Shown piece by piece: positions 30,001 to 42,000 of a stretch of DNA of 64,000 bases. The notes under the pieces are model-generated. The model searched no databases. It worked only from the letters and a program-made list of their open reading frames with translations, and was not told the origin of the DNA. The stretch is taken from contig OV121087.1 in assembly GCA_921293015.1 (NCBI GenBank), positions 7,514,501-7,578,500 of the forward strand, in the 5' to 3' direction. Source of the stretch: Phorcus lineatus (lineage: Eukaryota > Mollusca > Gastropoda > Trochida > Trochidae). The position numbers were made by a program, and so were the translations under genes. How positions within the stretch are numbered: position 1 is the stretch's first letter; each line of letters opens with the position of its first letter.

Positions 30001-33000
30001 ATATAATGAAAATGATTACTTTGACATTGTGGGTGGTGACATCGGGGATATGTATGCATTGGTTGATTTCACAACTGATATATCAAATTCTGTTTGTTTT
30101 ACAGAACCAAGATCAGGATTTCGAATTGCATTCAACATGTTCGACACCGATGGCAACCAGATTGTGGACAAGAAAGAGTTCCTTGTGGTGAGTAGGATTA
30201 CAGTAATTGGTCAAATATGTTTGTCCAGAAATGTATTCCGGAATTTAATTTTTTTCACAATATGTCACAAAATCATTGGTTGCAAAATATCTTTTCATGT
30301 ATCAGGTATTTTATTTGCATCAGTTACACCTTTACTTCATATCTTTGAATAAAAAAGAATTTTCTTTTCCCTGAGTTGACTTAAGGTAGCTATATTTTAA
30401 AAATCAGAGAAAATCTTTTATTTTCACTTATCTTATTGGGTAAAATAGGTTTTCAGCAAAAATAATATCTCTTGGAAATGGGACCCATTTTCCAACTGCT
30501 CATGCAATAGCAATGGAAATCTTGAGAATTTAGAATTTTTTTTATTGTTATGTTTGAACAAGCTCTCGTCATGCAAATTTTTGAAGATAGGTTAGGGATT
30601 TAAAAACCCCAGTTTCTCTTTATGAAATTGCTGTCTGTTACATCTTCAATTCTATCTGTAACAGTTATGATACTCCAGAAATAACAGTCTATTTAGTGGA
30701 CCTATAAATTATGAAACATGATTAATATTAATGACTGGTGAGGGTAGTATCCTTCATACTTGATGCATATCCAATTCTGTCTATTGTCCCAAACTTATAA
30801 AGATGTCGACATTCTTCAACTCTGAAATGAGTAGACAGATTTTTATCGTTCCAAAGTTTTAGACAAATGATGTGACATTTAAAATCCAGAAGACACATTA
30901 TCCTCTGCATGTGGTCCGAGTATTTTCAGGTAGCTATGACTGTTATTTACCGCCCTGTGATATAAGTATCTGTATCGCCTACCTCGTGTCTCTCTCATTG
31001 GTCCATAACTTCATTGTTCTACGGTCTTTGGCGTCACAACGTGTACAGGAGAAGCAAGCAAATTGCTACTGGTAATTTCTCATATCTTTCATCAGGATTG
31101 TTTTTTCTGATGTTATCATATTGTTTTCTGATGTTATCAGTTTTAATCGCTACAGTTGGAGGTTGATTATAGACTGGATGTGTATATCAGGTACCTACAA
31201 TGCATAGTCATGCTGTTGCATTCTTGGAGGTGACCCCACTGGAGGTACTGTCGATGCATCGTTCACATTTATGCATTTGTCATTAATGGCATGTTTGCGC
31301 AGTTATAGACAAAGGGAGGTAACAATGTTCATCTTTCATTTGAAATGTCGCAATACGTCTTGAATTATGCTGATATTTCTTGTTTCATTGATTAGGAAAA
31401 TACCAAATTTAGATGACAATGTTTTTTTTATATGATTATGTTATTGATATGTTCCTTTGAATTTCTGAAGAATTAGTTGTGTATTGTGAATAAGGGTTTA
31501 GCTCATAAGGTCTATAATGCTAGACATGCTTACCACATGGCTGGTTGTCCAACAGCTGTCTAAAGTCTTCTGTAAACCTATAGTATAACAACTTTGTACT
31601 TCAAGTACTGCTGCAGCCCAAAAACTCTGAAGTTTTAAAAAAAAATTAGTTTAAGGGATCAACATGTTTGTTCCTGATCCGCCACAAATGCTGGCGTGAC
31701 AGCCATTTTAACAATTTTTAAATTCTTCTTAATATGACTTTTATGAAGAAGCCAATTGCTGTTTGGAGCTGAAATTGTATAAATATTATCAAGTATATTC
31801 CTGACTGGGTTTCCAACCTAAAGCATGCTTTACATTTTTCACCAAAAAAGCAATCGTGCTTAGAAATTATGATTAATGAAAGCGACAAATGTTTGGAAAT
31901 TTCATTGCCTTGTTCCAAAATGTTGTGACAGGGATTCAATTTTGAGAACCTTTTAAGGCTATGATAATAAAGTATGACAGATACCAGCAGATAATAGATA
32001 TTATATCTTGGATAACAATTTTTTCATAATATTTCAACATATTTTCATGTATGTCAGAAAATAAATATTGTAATAACTGAAAGGTTACAGAGACTCCTAA
32101 GGATACTGTCAGAAAGGTATTTTTCTCATTAAAAAAATGAAAAATGAGGGTTTTTTTCCTTTCAAATTTATGGAAGCATGAACATATTTCCAAGATGAAG
32201 ATGAACTGATAACGTCACAGCTACCTATTTATAAATTAAATAAAACGCGAGTTAAAAATTGAGCAAGGTAGATACATATTTACAAGATGTTGAGAGATTT
32301 CGGTCAAAAGGTCCCAATGCATTTAAGACATCAAGGGTAGCATTTCCATTGCACTGAAACGCCCTTGAGGATGTTTTATAGCAGCTTCTCCTGTGTCTCT
32401 TAATATCATCCCAGAGATTACTTGCTGGTTGAGTTTCTAATCCCTGTCTTTGATATATGTCCAGCTTGGGCGAGGGAGTGAGTTGGGTGTTTAGGCCACC
32501 CAGTGCATTGAGAGATGAGCTGGACTCAGAGTATGGCTTTTGTAAGGGATACGAGCTCTTGTGTTTGTCACAAAGTTCCCTGTCGCATAGGGTGAGGCTG
32601 AACCCCACTGCGCCCTGTGTTAGTGTTAAATTGACCAGCACAAACAATTCTCTTATCGCCAATTTGTTCATGTCGTCTGTAAAGAGCTGCGTGAGAGGTG
32701 AGGTGAGATGTTACAAGAAGTCTTTGTGGCGAGTTGGTGGCTGTATCACCGGCAGCACTTGCTGTCACCTCTCCTGAAACCCGACCTCTCTCGACCTTAG
32801 ATGAGGGTACTTGTCAACGATAAACATCTCTTTGCTGCTCCCACCAAAAAAGGTGGGATGAGTTTGCTACGTTTTTATAAGCTAGGGTGAAAGGACGGTG
32901 GCGGTTCGTGACAGGGAGGTTTCGTCAACATAAATGGAAGATCAGCTCTGACGTTGTCATGACATAGAAGATGGAATCTTTGATACAACATAACTTTGTC

Positions 33001-36000
33001 GTCAATTAGATGAAGAAATATTTTCGGAATCTCCATGTTGTGAATGAAGGGAGTTGCTGTGTCATAACACAAGCTCTCAGTGCAAGATAGATATAAATGT
33101 CGCCATCCATTGATCCCTTGATCCACCAGGAATGTCAGCCAACCCGGTTGATGGCTGATCCCCGGATCATCTCCAGATCAGCCCGGATCAGCCCAGCAAT
33201 AAACTTTGTCCTCAGTTGCTCTACCGAGCCTGCCCTTGTACTGCACTGGTAACTTTCTAACTGTATGTCTGTCTGTTTATCTGTCTGGGTGAGCATTTAC
33301 GGTTAATATGTGGGTCTACGAGGATCTCCTCTTGGTGATCTGTGCCAGTCCAAGTGAAATTAATTTGTGGGTAAATTTACAAATTATTGAGTTATGAGAA
33401 ATTGATTCAATTATGATGATGTGTTTTATCTTAACACTTAGGCTGCAGGTTCCCAAATCACTTTTTGACCAGTGTATTATTCTTTTTGTAAAAGGTGTAG
33501 TTCTGTAAACTGTTCACTGAGATTGGTGGGCAAAGGTTGATTCACCAGCTTATGTGTTTGAAGTCCTTATAAATTAAATTTCACTCAATATCTGTGATCA
33601 TACCCTTTCCGTGTAAGGTTTCAGTTTACAATATCAAACCAAAACAATAGAATAAAACAAGAATTTTTACTATTGACATTGATAAGTTTGTTCTTTTGAA
33701 CAGTCATGTTATGCACACACAAGAATGTTAGTTCATAAAACAGATTTCTTTTCTACACTATCATGCTTTAGCAAACAACATTTATTTAAAGGGAAGTTCA
33801 AATCAAAATCTGAATTAAAACAGGTAAATCGATACAGTAGCCAAGTCGCCAGTGTAAGGGAGGTAACTCATGTTTACAGATGGCAATGTTTTTCTTGTGT
33901 CTCATCATTTCGTATAAGGTTGTTTGAATTCAGTTAATATGTGTTCGGGAGAAACAAGTGGCATTAAAGACAACCAAGTTCATATTCAGAAGAATTGTTA
34001 ATTGAACCAGGAGATAGGTAGTGCTTTGCTTGTACATAAGTTTATCATAAGATGAAAATATGGCAGCTGTACAAGATTTTATGTATGCTTCATCTGCATC
34101 ATACAGTACTGAGCATTGTGTGACTTTTAAAGTCCATTTTCTGTATTGATGATGATGTAGTAGCTCCACTGTTACAGCCAGGCATCTTAATGAGAACGCT
34201 TAATATTTATTGCTTTCATGAAGAAATTACTAACAGTACAGCTTATGGATTTTACTTAGAAATCAAAAGAGTTGAGACATGTACATTATGAAAAAAACAA
34301 AAGTATTTGCTTCATGCTGTCATTTTAAAACAACTTTTGATCATATAAATCCACCACTAATACAATATCAAGCTTAATCACATTTCATCTGTATAATCAA
34401 AATATCATGCGATAATGAAATGGGTGTGTATCACCAAGGTATGCTAAGCTTCTTTACTAACTTCCATTAGCACAATTCTTAGTTGGTGGCCTGGTTAATG
34501 CCACGATAATGCCAATAGATTTGACTGCAAGATGAATGTGTATGATATGCAGTGATAGAAACTTCAAAAGCTCAGATAGCGAGTGGCTGTCATTTGCCAT
34601 GTTTGTTTCTTAAATACTAATTTCTTGACAATCTGTAAATTCACTGGTCACAATCGAGGGAGAGAGTATCTGGGTTCATATACTAGTATACCTTAGAAAC
34701 CATTTGTTTTTTACGGGGTTGTATTTGCATTATTTTTGTCTCCTATCAGGCCAGATTTCCTCAGATTTGCTATAAATCTTAAGGCCAGTACAAATGTGGT
34801 TTCAGCAATGTGTCAGATTTTTTGTCATTTAAATAAGATAATATCACTGTTGATAGAACTCCTTGACACAGCATTGTTTGCAGCTATCATCATGAATCCA
34901 TGTGACTTGACCCCGTTATTTGCAAATCCTTGATTAATACAATTTTCCTGAGTTGAGTTTACAAACCTCCCTTAATACTGAGTGTCCTTGCAAACTTTGT
35001 TTATGAACACAATGGTAAGTACAGACACAAATATATGCCTTTAAACAAACTTGAAGTTAATTTTCAATTTGCACACAGGGTCCCGCATGCCTTGGTAAAA
35101 TGTTTTTAGTTAAAAATGTCAATAGGAATATTATTTTCATTTGCAAATTGTATATTTTTCAGTTTCAAGAGTCCTGCATGCTGAAAGGACTCCATGTTGT
35201 CTATTAATGGCAGTTTAGATATTGTACTGCACTTTTATAAATCTTTCCAAAAATATTTCACATTTCAAACGATGTGTTTATTTTAGCAGTGTTTTTACGT
35301 GGCCTTACTGGAGTTATTATTCCAGACTGGATTCTGTTAATGGGTAAATTGCAGGTGGAGGTATGGTCCACTTCTTTCACGGTTTCTCTTGTCTTTCTTT
35401 TCAGTTGGAAAGTTTCTTCATTCTTCCCCCAAATGAGCGAAAGTTTGTTCCTCGGGAAAGAAAAAGAATGCAGAATTTGATAGATGTATGTGTATATTGA
35501 CTAGACCTAATTATTTATAAGGCTATTAAAGTAGGCTCTTAAACAAACTTTTCTCACAAACTGATATGTATATTCAACAAATAAAGTAAATTTAAAAAAA
35601 AATTTTTTAATTAATCTAATGGAGATATTCATGTTCCTTTACTAAAAATTAGGAAGTTTTATTTTGTTTGAAATTGCTAGGAAAAGGATAAATTTAAGAT
35701 GTCAAAGTTGATAACTTGTTTTGACTTTGTAATATTCATATTTTGCCTTTAAAATTACCGTAATAATTTGATAATGAGGTCTACAATATATACATGTTTC
35801 CTTGTACGGAAAGTTGTATTCTGTTAAGTTCCCTCAACCGCCCCTCTCCGCCCTACCTTTCCTTGCATGGTGCATGCATGCATGTGCATTGGTTTGTGTT
35901 TGTTGTGCTTCCTCTGTGTGGTGCATGTGTCGCTCTGCTCAGACTTTGGTGTGGCTTGCTGTGTTTGCGCTTCATTATGTCTCACAGTATTACATGTTTA

Positions 36001-39000
36001 TTTACCTAACTGAATAAGCTTGTTGATATGTGTTACCTCATAAAAATCATTAACAGCAGTCATATGCCTTGAAGATAACCTAATACTAAAGAGAAAATCC
36101 ATTTTAAACAAGTATCCATATAGAAGTAAAGGAAATATCTGAAATAATGTCAAGGTCTCATTTCAACAAAGGGAGGTAACTCTCGTTCAGGAGAGACAAC
36201 TCTTGCATGAACAGCCATGTCAACAGACCTGGCACCTTTTCTGCTAAGCAATCATAGTTAAGTCCTTTCTTTGAACATGCACATGGATTGTTCAGAAGAA
36301 CAGGAATCTGTAGCGCCATGGTTGAAGCTGTCCTCTTTATTTCTAGCAGCACTCTTGAGTGATCTATTTAGGAGTATGCTTCACATGACCTGTGAACACT
36401 GTATAGATACCTCTCGCCTCAACCTCGAGTGTTTGTGTCCACTCTGACGTGTACATAGACGTAGCAATGATTGATATCCTGCTATTGATTGATTGACTTT
36501 TTATTGATTGATTGACTTGTTGATTGATGACTTGATTAAAGGAACATATGTATTGGATCCTTGGGTAAACTTGATTATCTAGGTGAATGAATGCAGTTGC
36601 AATCATCTATGGCTTTCTTTCAGCTTATTGGAAATAATTTTCATATTCAAGTTTCATTATTTCATGCTCAAATTCATGTCAGCAAGAAACAGTTATCAGC
36701 ATCAAAACAATCACCATCCAACATAAATGTTCTATCCTTTGAGGAATCTTTTTAAGGAGGTTTCCTAAAAGAATTATAGATGGTTGAGAGATGAACAAAG
36801 TTGCTTGTCACAATGCATAAACTACTGTAAAATCATAATATTTCGCGGGGGTTTAATTTTCGCGCTTTTCGCGCAAAGCCAAAATGCGCGAATAATAAAA
36901 CATCGCGAAATATTATGGTTATGAACGTGAAGAAAACCAATAACAGACAAATAATTTGGTTGATACATTTTATTACTCACAGTAAGGTATGGTTCGTTCA
37001 TTAATGACGAGTCACTAATTAGGGCTCTCACAAGTGTGTACGCCGATGAGCACGTTGTTTGTTGTGCAAACACAGTCATCACAATAATCCGGCCTGGCGG
37101 AATCCACTCTTGATAGCCAATATGCGTGTCCAAATGTTTTGATTGCGATACGCTTGAGCTTCGATTCGGTGTGTATTGCGGTACAGGACCCTCATTCGGT
37201 GTATTTTCGGTTCGGTATTAAATTTCTTAGAACGAGATCTCGAGAAGTCACATCATTCGAACACTATTCTTTGTAGTTAAAGATCAAACTAAACCGTTCC
37301 AAATGTGTACTTCCGGGAAAACTTGGCGACAGGTACTTGAATACGTTTGATGACAATAAATAAAGATTTTTTTGATCATTGACTTTTTGAATAAATATTA
37401 TTGTTTTAATAAGTTAATAACTACTAGATTCACTGTAATCTTAAGTTAATAACTACTAGATTCACTGTAATCTTTGCTGCAAGGTGCATGTAGATTTGCT
37501 CGTTAAATTTTTGCTACTGCCAAGTCGATGTGCGCGAAAATTAAACCGCGCGAATCAGTCATTTTTAATGTTTGCGCGAAAATAACACCCCTCGAAAATA
37601 AATGATTTTACAGTACTTGTATAATCTAATACTGCATGAAATATAGTCTAAAATGAATCTTGCAATACAACTAGACAATGTTGTTTCACAAAACTGATGA
37701 TGTCTATAGTTTTCAAATATCAAAAGAAAACTAGAACCTTTTGAATATTGAGAACAACTGTTGAAACCATAACCTATTCTGTTTTATAACAGGATTTACA
37801 TTATTGTTCATAACAATGTCTCCAGTACTGTCATTCATGTCTTCGTTTTCACGTTTCCTACTATGTTCAATCTTAACCAGTTGGTGTCGGCATATATAAG
37901 ATATTTTAGGATTTTACTCAAATTGTTTGAGTATGATTTATCATTTTAAGCATTTAAGCATCTTAAATATTCAGGGGTTATTACTGTACCCCAGTAAGTT
38001 ACAATTCTTCATTTCTTCATTCAATATCTCATACACACAACCACAAGTCATATATGAATTTTGAAATTAGAAGCCATAATCACAAGAAACTCAATGCATG
38101 TCATTATCACTCAACTAAGTTTCCATTATAGTCGATTAGAAGCTAGATCTTTTTATATATACCAGGTTTGTAAGCATTCATACTGTATCACATAAGACTG
38201 AATGGTTAGAAATGATGCATTACAATCAAATATGTAACTTCACTTGCTTATGGCAGCACAAGGGTTAATGCAAGTATAGTGATATACAATTTTATACTTA
38301 TGATAAGTAAAAAGGCACTGTCATATTGGATATAAGAACTATTGAATGAAATGGTCATATTGTGATATGAGATATGATGTATGATAAGGTGTGTAGTAAC
38401 ATTTAAAGAGGATATGACCTAATCATTGCAGCTGGAGAGAGTGTTTAGCAAGCCTGACGCAGAAGATGGAGAGGTTCGCAAAAAGGAAGTAGGTGGAGCC
38501 ACTGTCTTCTCACTGGAATGCATGAAGTTCAACTCTCATAAATAATTCTGATCTTTTTTATTTTTCATGAGTAGATATTAGATTGTAAATGATTGTTTTC
38601 ATTGCCATGTCTTTTTATTTCCAGATTGAGAAATCATTTGCTATCTCACAGTGAATTATGTTAATTTTGCATGAAATTGTGTTTGTTTATTTACAATTAA
38701 TTGAAATTAACATTAATGGCAAATAATAAACTGAAAGCTGATAATGTCAATAAATTAACTAACAAACAAGATAAAAGTACAACAAAGCATATTTTTTTGC
38801 TAGGTTTTATCCAAAGTTCTTCCCGTAAGTATTCTGCTTCAAGTGTTAATATAACATAACACATGAGCTGAAACTAACATTAGATATCACATGGGATCAC
38901 CCAATGATACCAATTCTCTGAGCACTAACATGCAATATGACTTTAGATTACCATTCAACTTTAGTTTAGATTTCCAATCATACAATGACATCTCTCCACA

Positions 39001-42000
39001 GCGTTTGTGAGTAGGATTAACTTCCGGTGTTGGCGCCTCTAGTTGTAGACAACAGCTTTATAACCCATGCTTTTGTAGAGCCATACCTAATTACACCAAA
39101 CACATGCACATTCATGTAGAAAAACTTCATTTTATTCCTTAGTTTCTAAGTCAGTTATTAATTCTGAGTTTTTGGAGCAATCAATAATTGATTTGTTTGG
39201 AGTTCCTTATTTCATTTTTTATTTTGCATGAAGTTAATTTGATAAATGTTAATGAAATATTAACATGTAATGCATACATTTCTGCTGATGAAGCCCAACA
39301 TGTAACCATGTTGATGAGGGTTGATGTGTTCCTTTAAATTAAATGGTGTCTTCTCGTAATCACCTTATCACAAATTATGGATCTTCAAAGTGATGCTTGT
39401 AAGGACATTTTAATCCCTTCAGTGTTATGCTCACTTTGGATCACTTAAAACTGAATATTATTGGATAAAGTATTGTTTAATACTGAGTTTTATCTGATGG
39501 TGTTGCACATTTTTCTCCTGCCGAATTATTATTGCAGTCAAGGGTGGGGGAAAAAGGCCGAAAACCTGAAATCACTCAACTTTTCTATCATAATCTTTTT
39601 AAGCAACATCTTGCTTTTCATTCTAGGAAAATATTTTTGAAAATAATTATCTTGTGTTTTTGGTAAAAGTATCAGATAACTGAAATCATGGATGTCAGGA
39701 CCCTATACCATAAAACATATAAAATAAATTCAACACTTTGTAAATTTTTATTTTAAAAAAAGGGATGTTAATAATAATTGTAAATTCATTATGGATCTGG
39801 CAAGTTACTGGCCTAATTACAACTGGTCATATACATATGTTTTGGAACATGAACTTTGCATAGAAAAATAAGGCTGAATGCATAATAAAGCAGGGGGAAG
39901 GTAACCACCCTGTATGACCACTGTGTGACTTTAGTGCTGTGTGTTCCAGAGCATAGAGGACAAGATCCAGGACACCACTCTTCTCTATCACTTTTTTGGC
40001 AAGCATGGTACTGATGTCCTCAAGTATGATGATTTTCACAGGTGAGATAACAGCTTATAGACCTTTTTTGTAACTTCAAATCTGCCCCCCTTAATTGCTA
40101 CTCTGATGGCTATCACCATGATGGTTTATCCTGCTCTTCAGGCAATTAAGTTGAAAAGATGAGGGATGTAACTTGTTTTCTGTAACAGAAGAACAGATTG
40201 GACAGTAAAAGAGTTATCACGTACATATTTCTTATCTACCAGGTTTTACTGGAGGAGTTTCTTCTTCTTTTTTTAACCTTTTTTCTTTCAATCATAGCAA
40301 ACATAACTGTCTGTTGTCAGTGACAGTAGAATATGTTCTCATGTTCCAGATTCATGGAGAACCTACAGAGTGAGGTGATAGAACTGGAGTTTCTGGAGTT
40401 CTCAAAGGGGATGAACACCATCTCTGAGGTGGACTTTGCCCACATCTTGCTGCGGTACACGCTGCTTGACAGGACAGAGATAGAGGAGTGTATTGACAGA
40501 GTGAAGTCACGGATACAACAGGAGAAGGTTAGCTAATCCTTGCCTCCTTTAACTTACGCAATGAAGAGTTGTTGTGATCAAATCATATGATATGGGATAG
40601 TTGAAATAACCAAACGACTGTCTTTGCCTTTTCATTGTTGATTTGACCCTACAAGGTAATGAGATGTGGCAAGAGAAGATCTTGATTAACCATATCTTGA
40701 ACCCAGGGATTAGTGTAATTTTGGAGGAGTACCTCTGAAAATTACCCCCTCCCTCCCTATTATCTATTATGAGGAATCATACAGTAATTCTAAGTATATA
40801 ATTGGTCATTTTCTGATGACTCTGGTTCAAGCTATTTCAGCTTCATCACTATGTGTAAGTTGCCAATCTGAGTGTGGCTGTTCTTTTGTCTTGCAGGGCA
40901 TCTCGTTCCAGGAATTCAAGAAGTTCTGTCAGTTCCTCAACAACCTGGATGACTTCTCCATAGCCATGAAGATGTACACTTATGCTCAGCAGCCAGTTTC
41001 TCAAGGTTGGCTGAAACATATATCATCAAATATACTTCTGAGAAGTGAAATCAAGTTTTCATGTTTTTTCATTGATGTTTTGAACCGATTTTAGATAATC
41101 CTGGGAATAAGTTTTAGAGACAAGTAAACCATGGGAAAAGGTTTTCAGGTTAAAGGAACATTTGTAACAGTATCAAAGAAATATGTTAAACCTCAGATGA
41201 TGTCTCATAAGCAAGTCAAGAATTTGGAATACTGAAAATCTTAGAAAAAGTCTGAAGAATTCAGATAATCCTCCTATGAGGTCTCAGTCAAGTGCAAGTT
41301 TTATGGACATGGAAAACCAGGGAATTGGTCTGTAGTATCTTGAAATGGTCTATTAAAATCTTTTGAACAAGCATTGTTTAACAAGAATCCTTACCAAGAT
41401 ATCAAAACCTAATTTTTGTCTCAAAATATATATATAATGTTGATAGCTGATCTTTCTCTCAGTGTTTATATAAGTCATTTCTTCCCATGTAACCTCTGTG
41501 GAAGGTTGAGCAGTTGAGCAGAAATCCCGAATCCTGATTGACTGTTAAAAAAGTTGTCCAATGAAAACAATAGGCCTGTTCACTTAACCATTGAGAAGAA
41601 TGTTGTTTCTTTATCTGTACAATGTACACATATTTCTTTCACAACAGATGTCAGTCTGATATATTAAACAATATTTGATTGGATAAAAAAAAAGACTGTG
41701 TCCATATATCTAAAATTGAGGCCACTTGTAATAGAGGTGACATGAGAAGAAATGATTTTACAAGCCTCTGCTGACAGAGAATGACATGTGAGGTTAATTG
41801 AAAAGTTTCATGAGACACATAATTAATGTCTAATACTCATTCCAGACGAGTTCCAGAGGGCAGTACAAGTGTGTACCGGCTTCACCCTTGGCAAGGATGT
41901 GGTTAACACAGTTTTTCAGATATTCGACTCGGATGGTGACGGACATCTCAGTTCGCCCGAGTTCATTGCTATCATGAAGGACAGGCTACATAGAGGTTCA

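Larger units (their letters stand above)
20272..30104 (+). other. MICU3 intron, right part
   Basis: No supported exon is seen. It holds a T-rich microsatellite at 21048-21102, a GC-richer block at about 23690-24350 with a 181-codon chance frame, and a partial plus a full SINE at 25370-25776. The remainder is AT-rich and featureless to me. Confidence 0.75.
30188..38431 (+). other. MICU3 intron between EF-hand 1 and the LERVF exon
   Basis: Apart from the possible 35405-35485 exon and the antisense ORF, no coding segment is seen. A GC-richer block lies at about 32440-33300. GGGAGGTAAC motifs occur near 31314, 33858 and 36171. A CGCG-rich MITE sits at 36823-37615. Confidence 0.7.

Noticed and set aside
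31050-31072. 23-nt segment between cgtgtacag and gtaatt as a MICU3 exon
   Set aside because: The length would break the frame between the phase-0 neighbouring exons.
32875-33126. 83-codon minus-strand ORF upstream of the antisense candidate
   Set aside because: It has no signal peptide or motif, and no donor/acceptor pair links it convincingly to 32252-32671.
36822-37133. 103-codon minus-strand ORF in the CGCG-rich MITE
   Set aside because: It has no similarity to transposases that I recognise and overlaps the TIR. It is probably a chance frame in a non-autonomous element.
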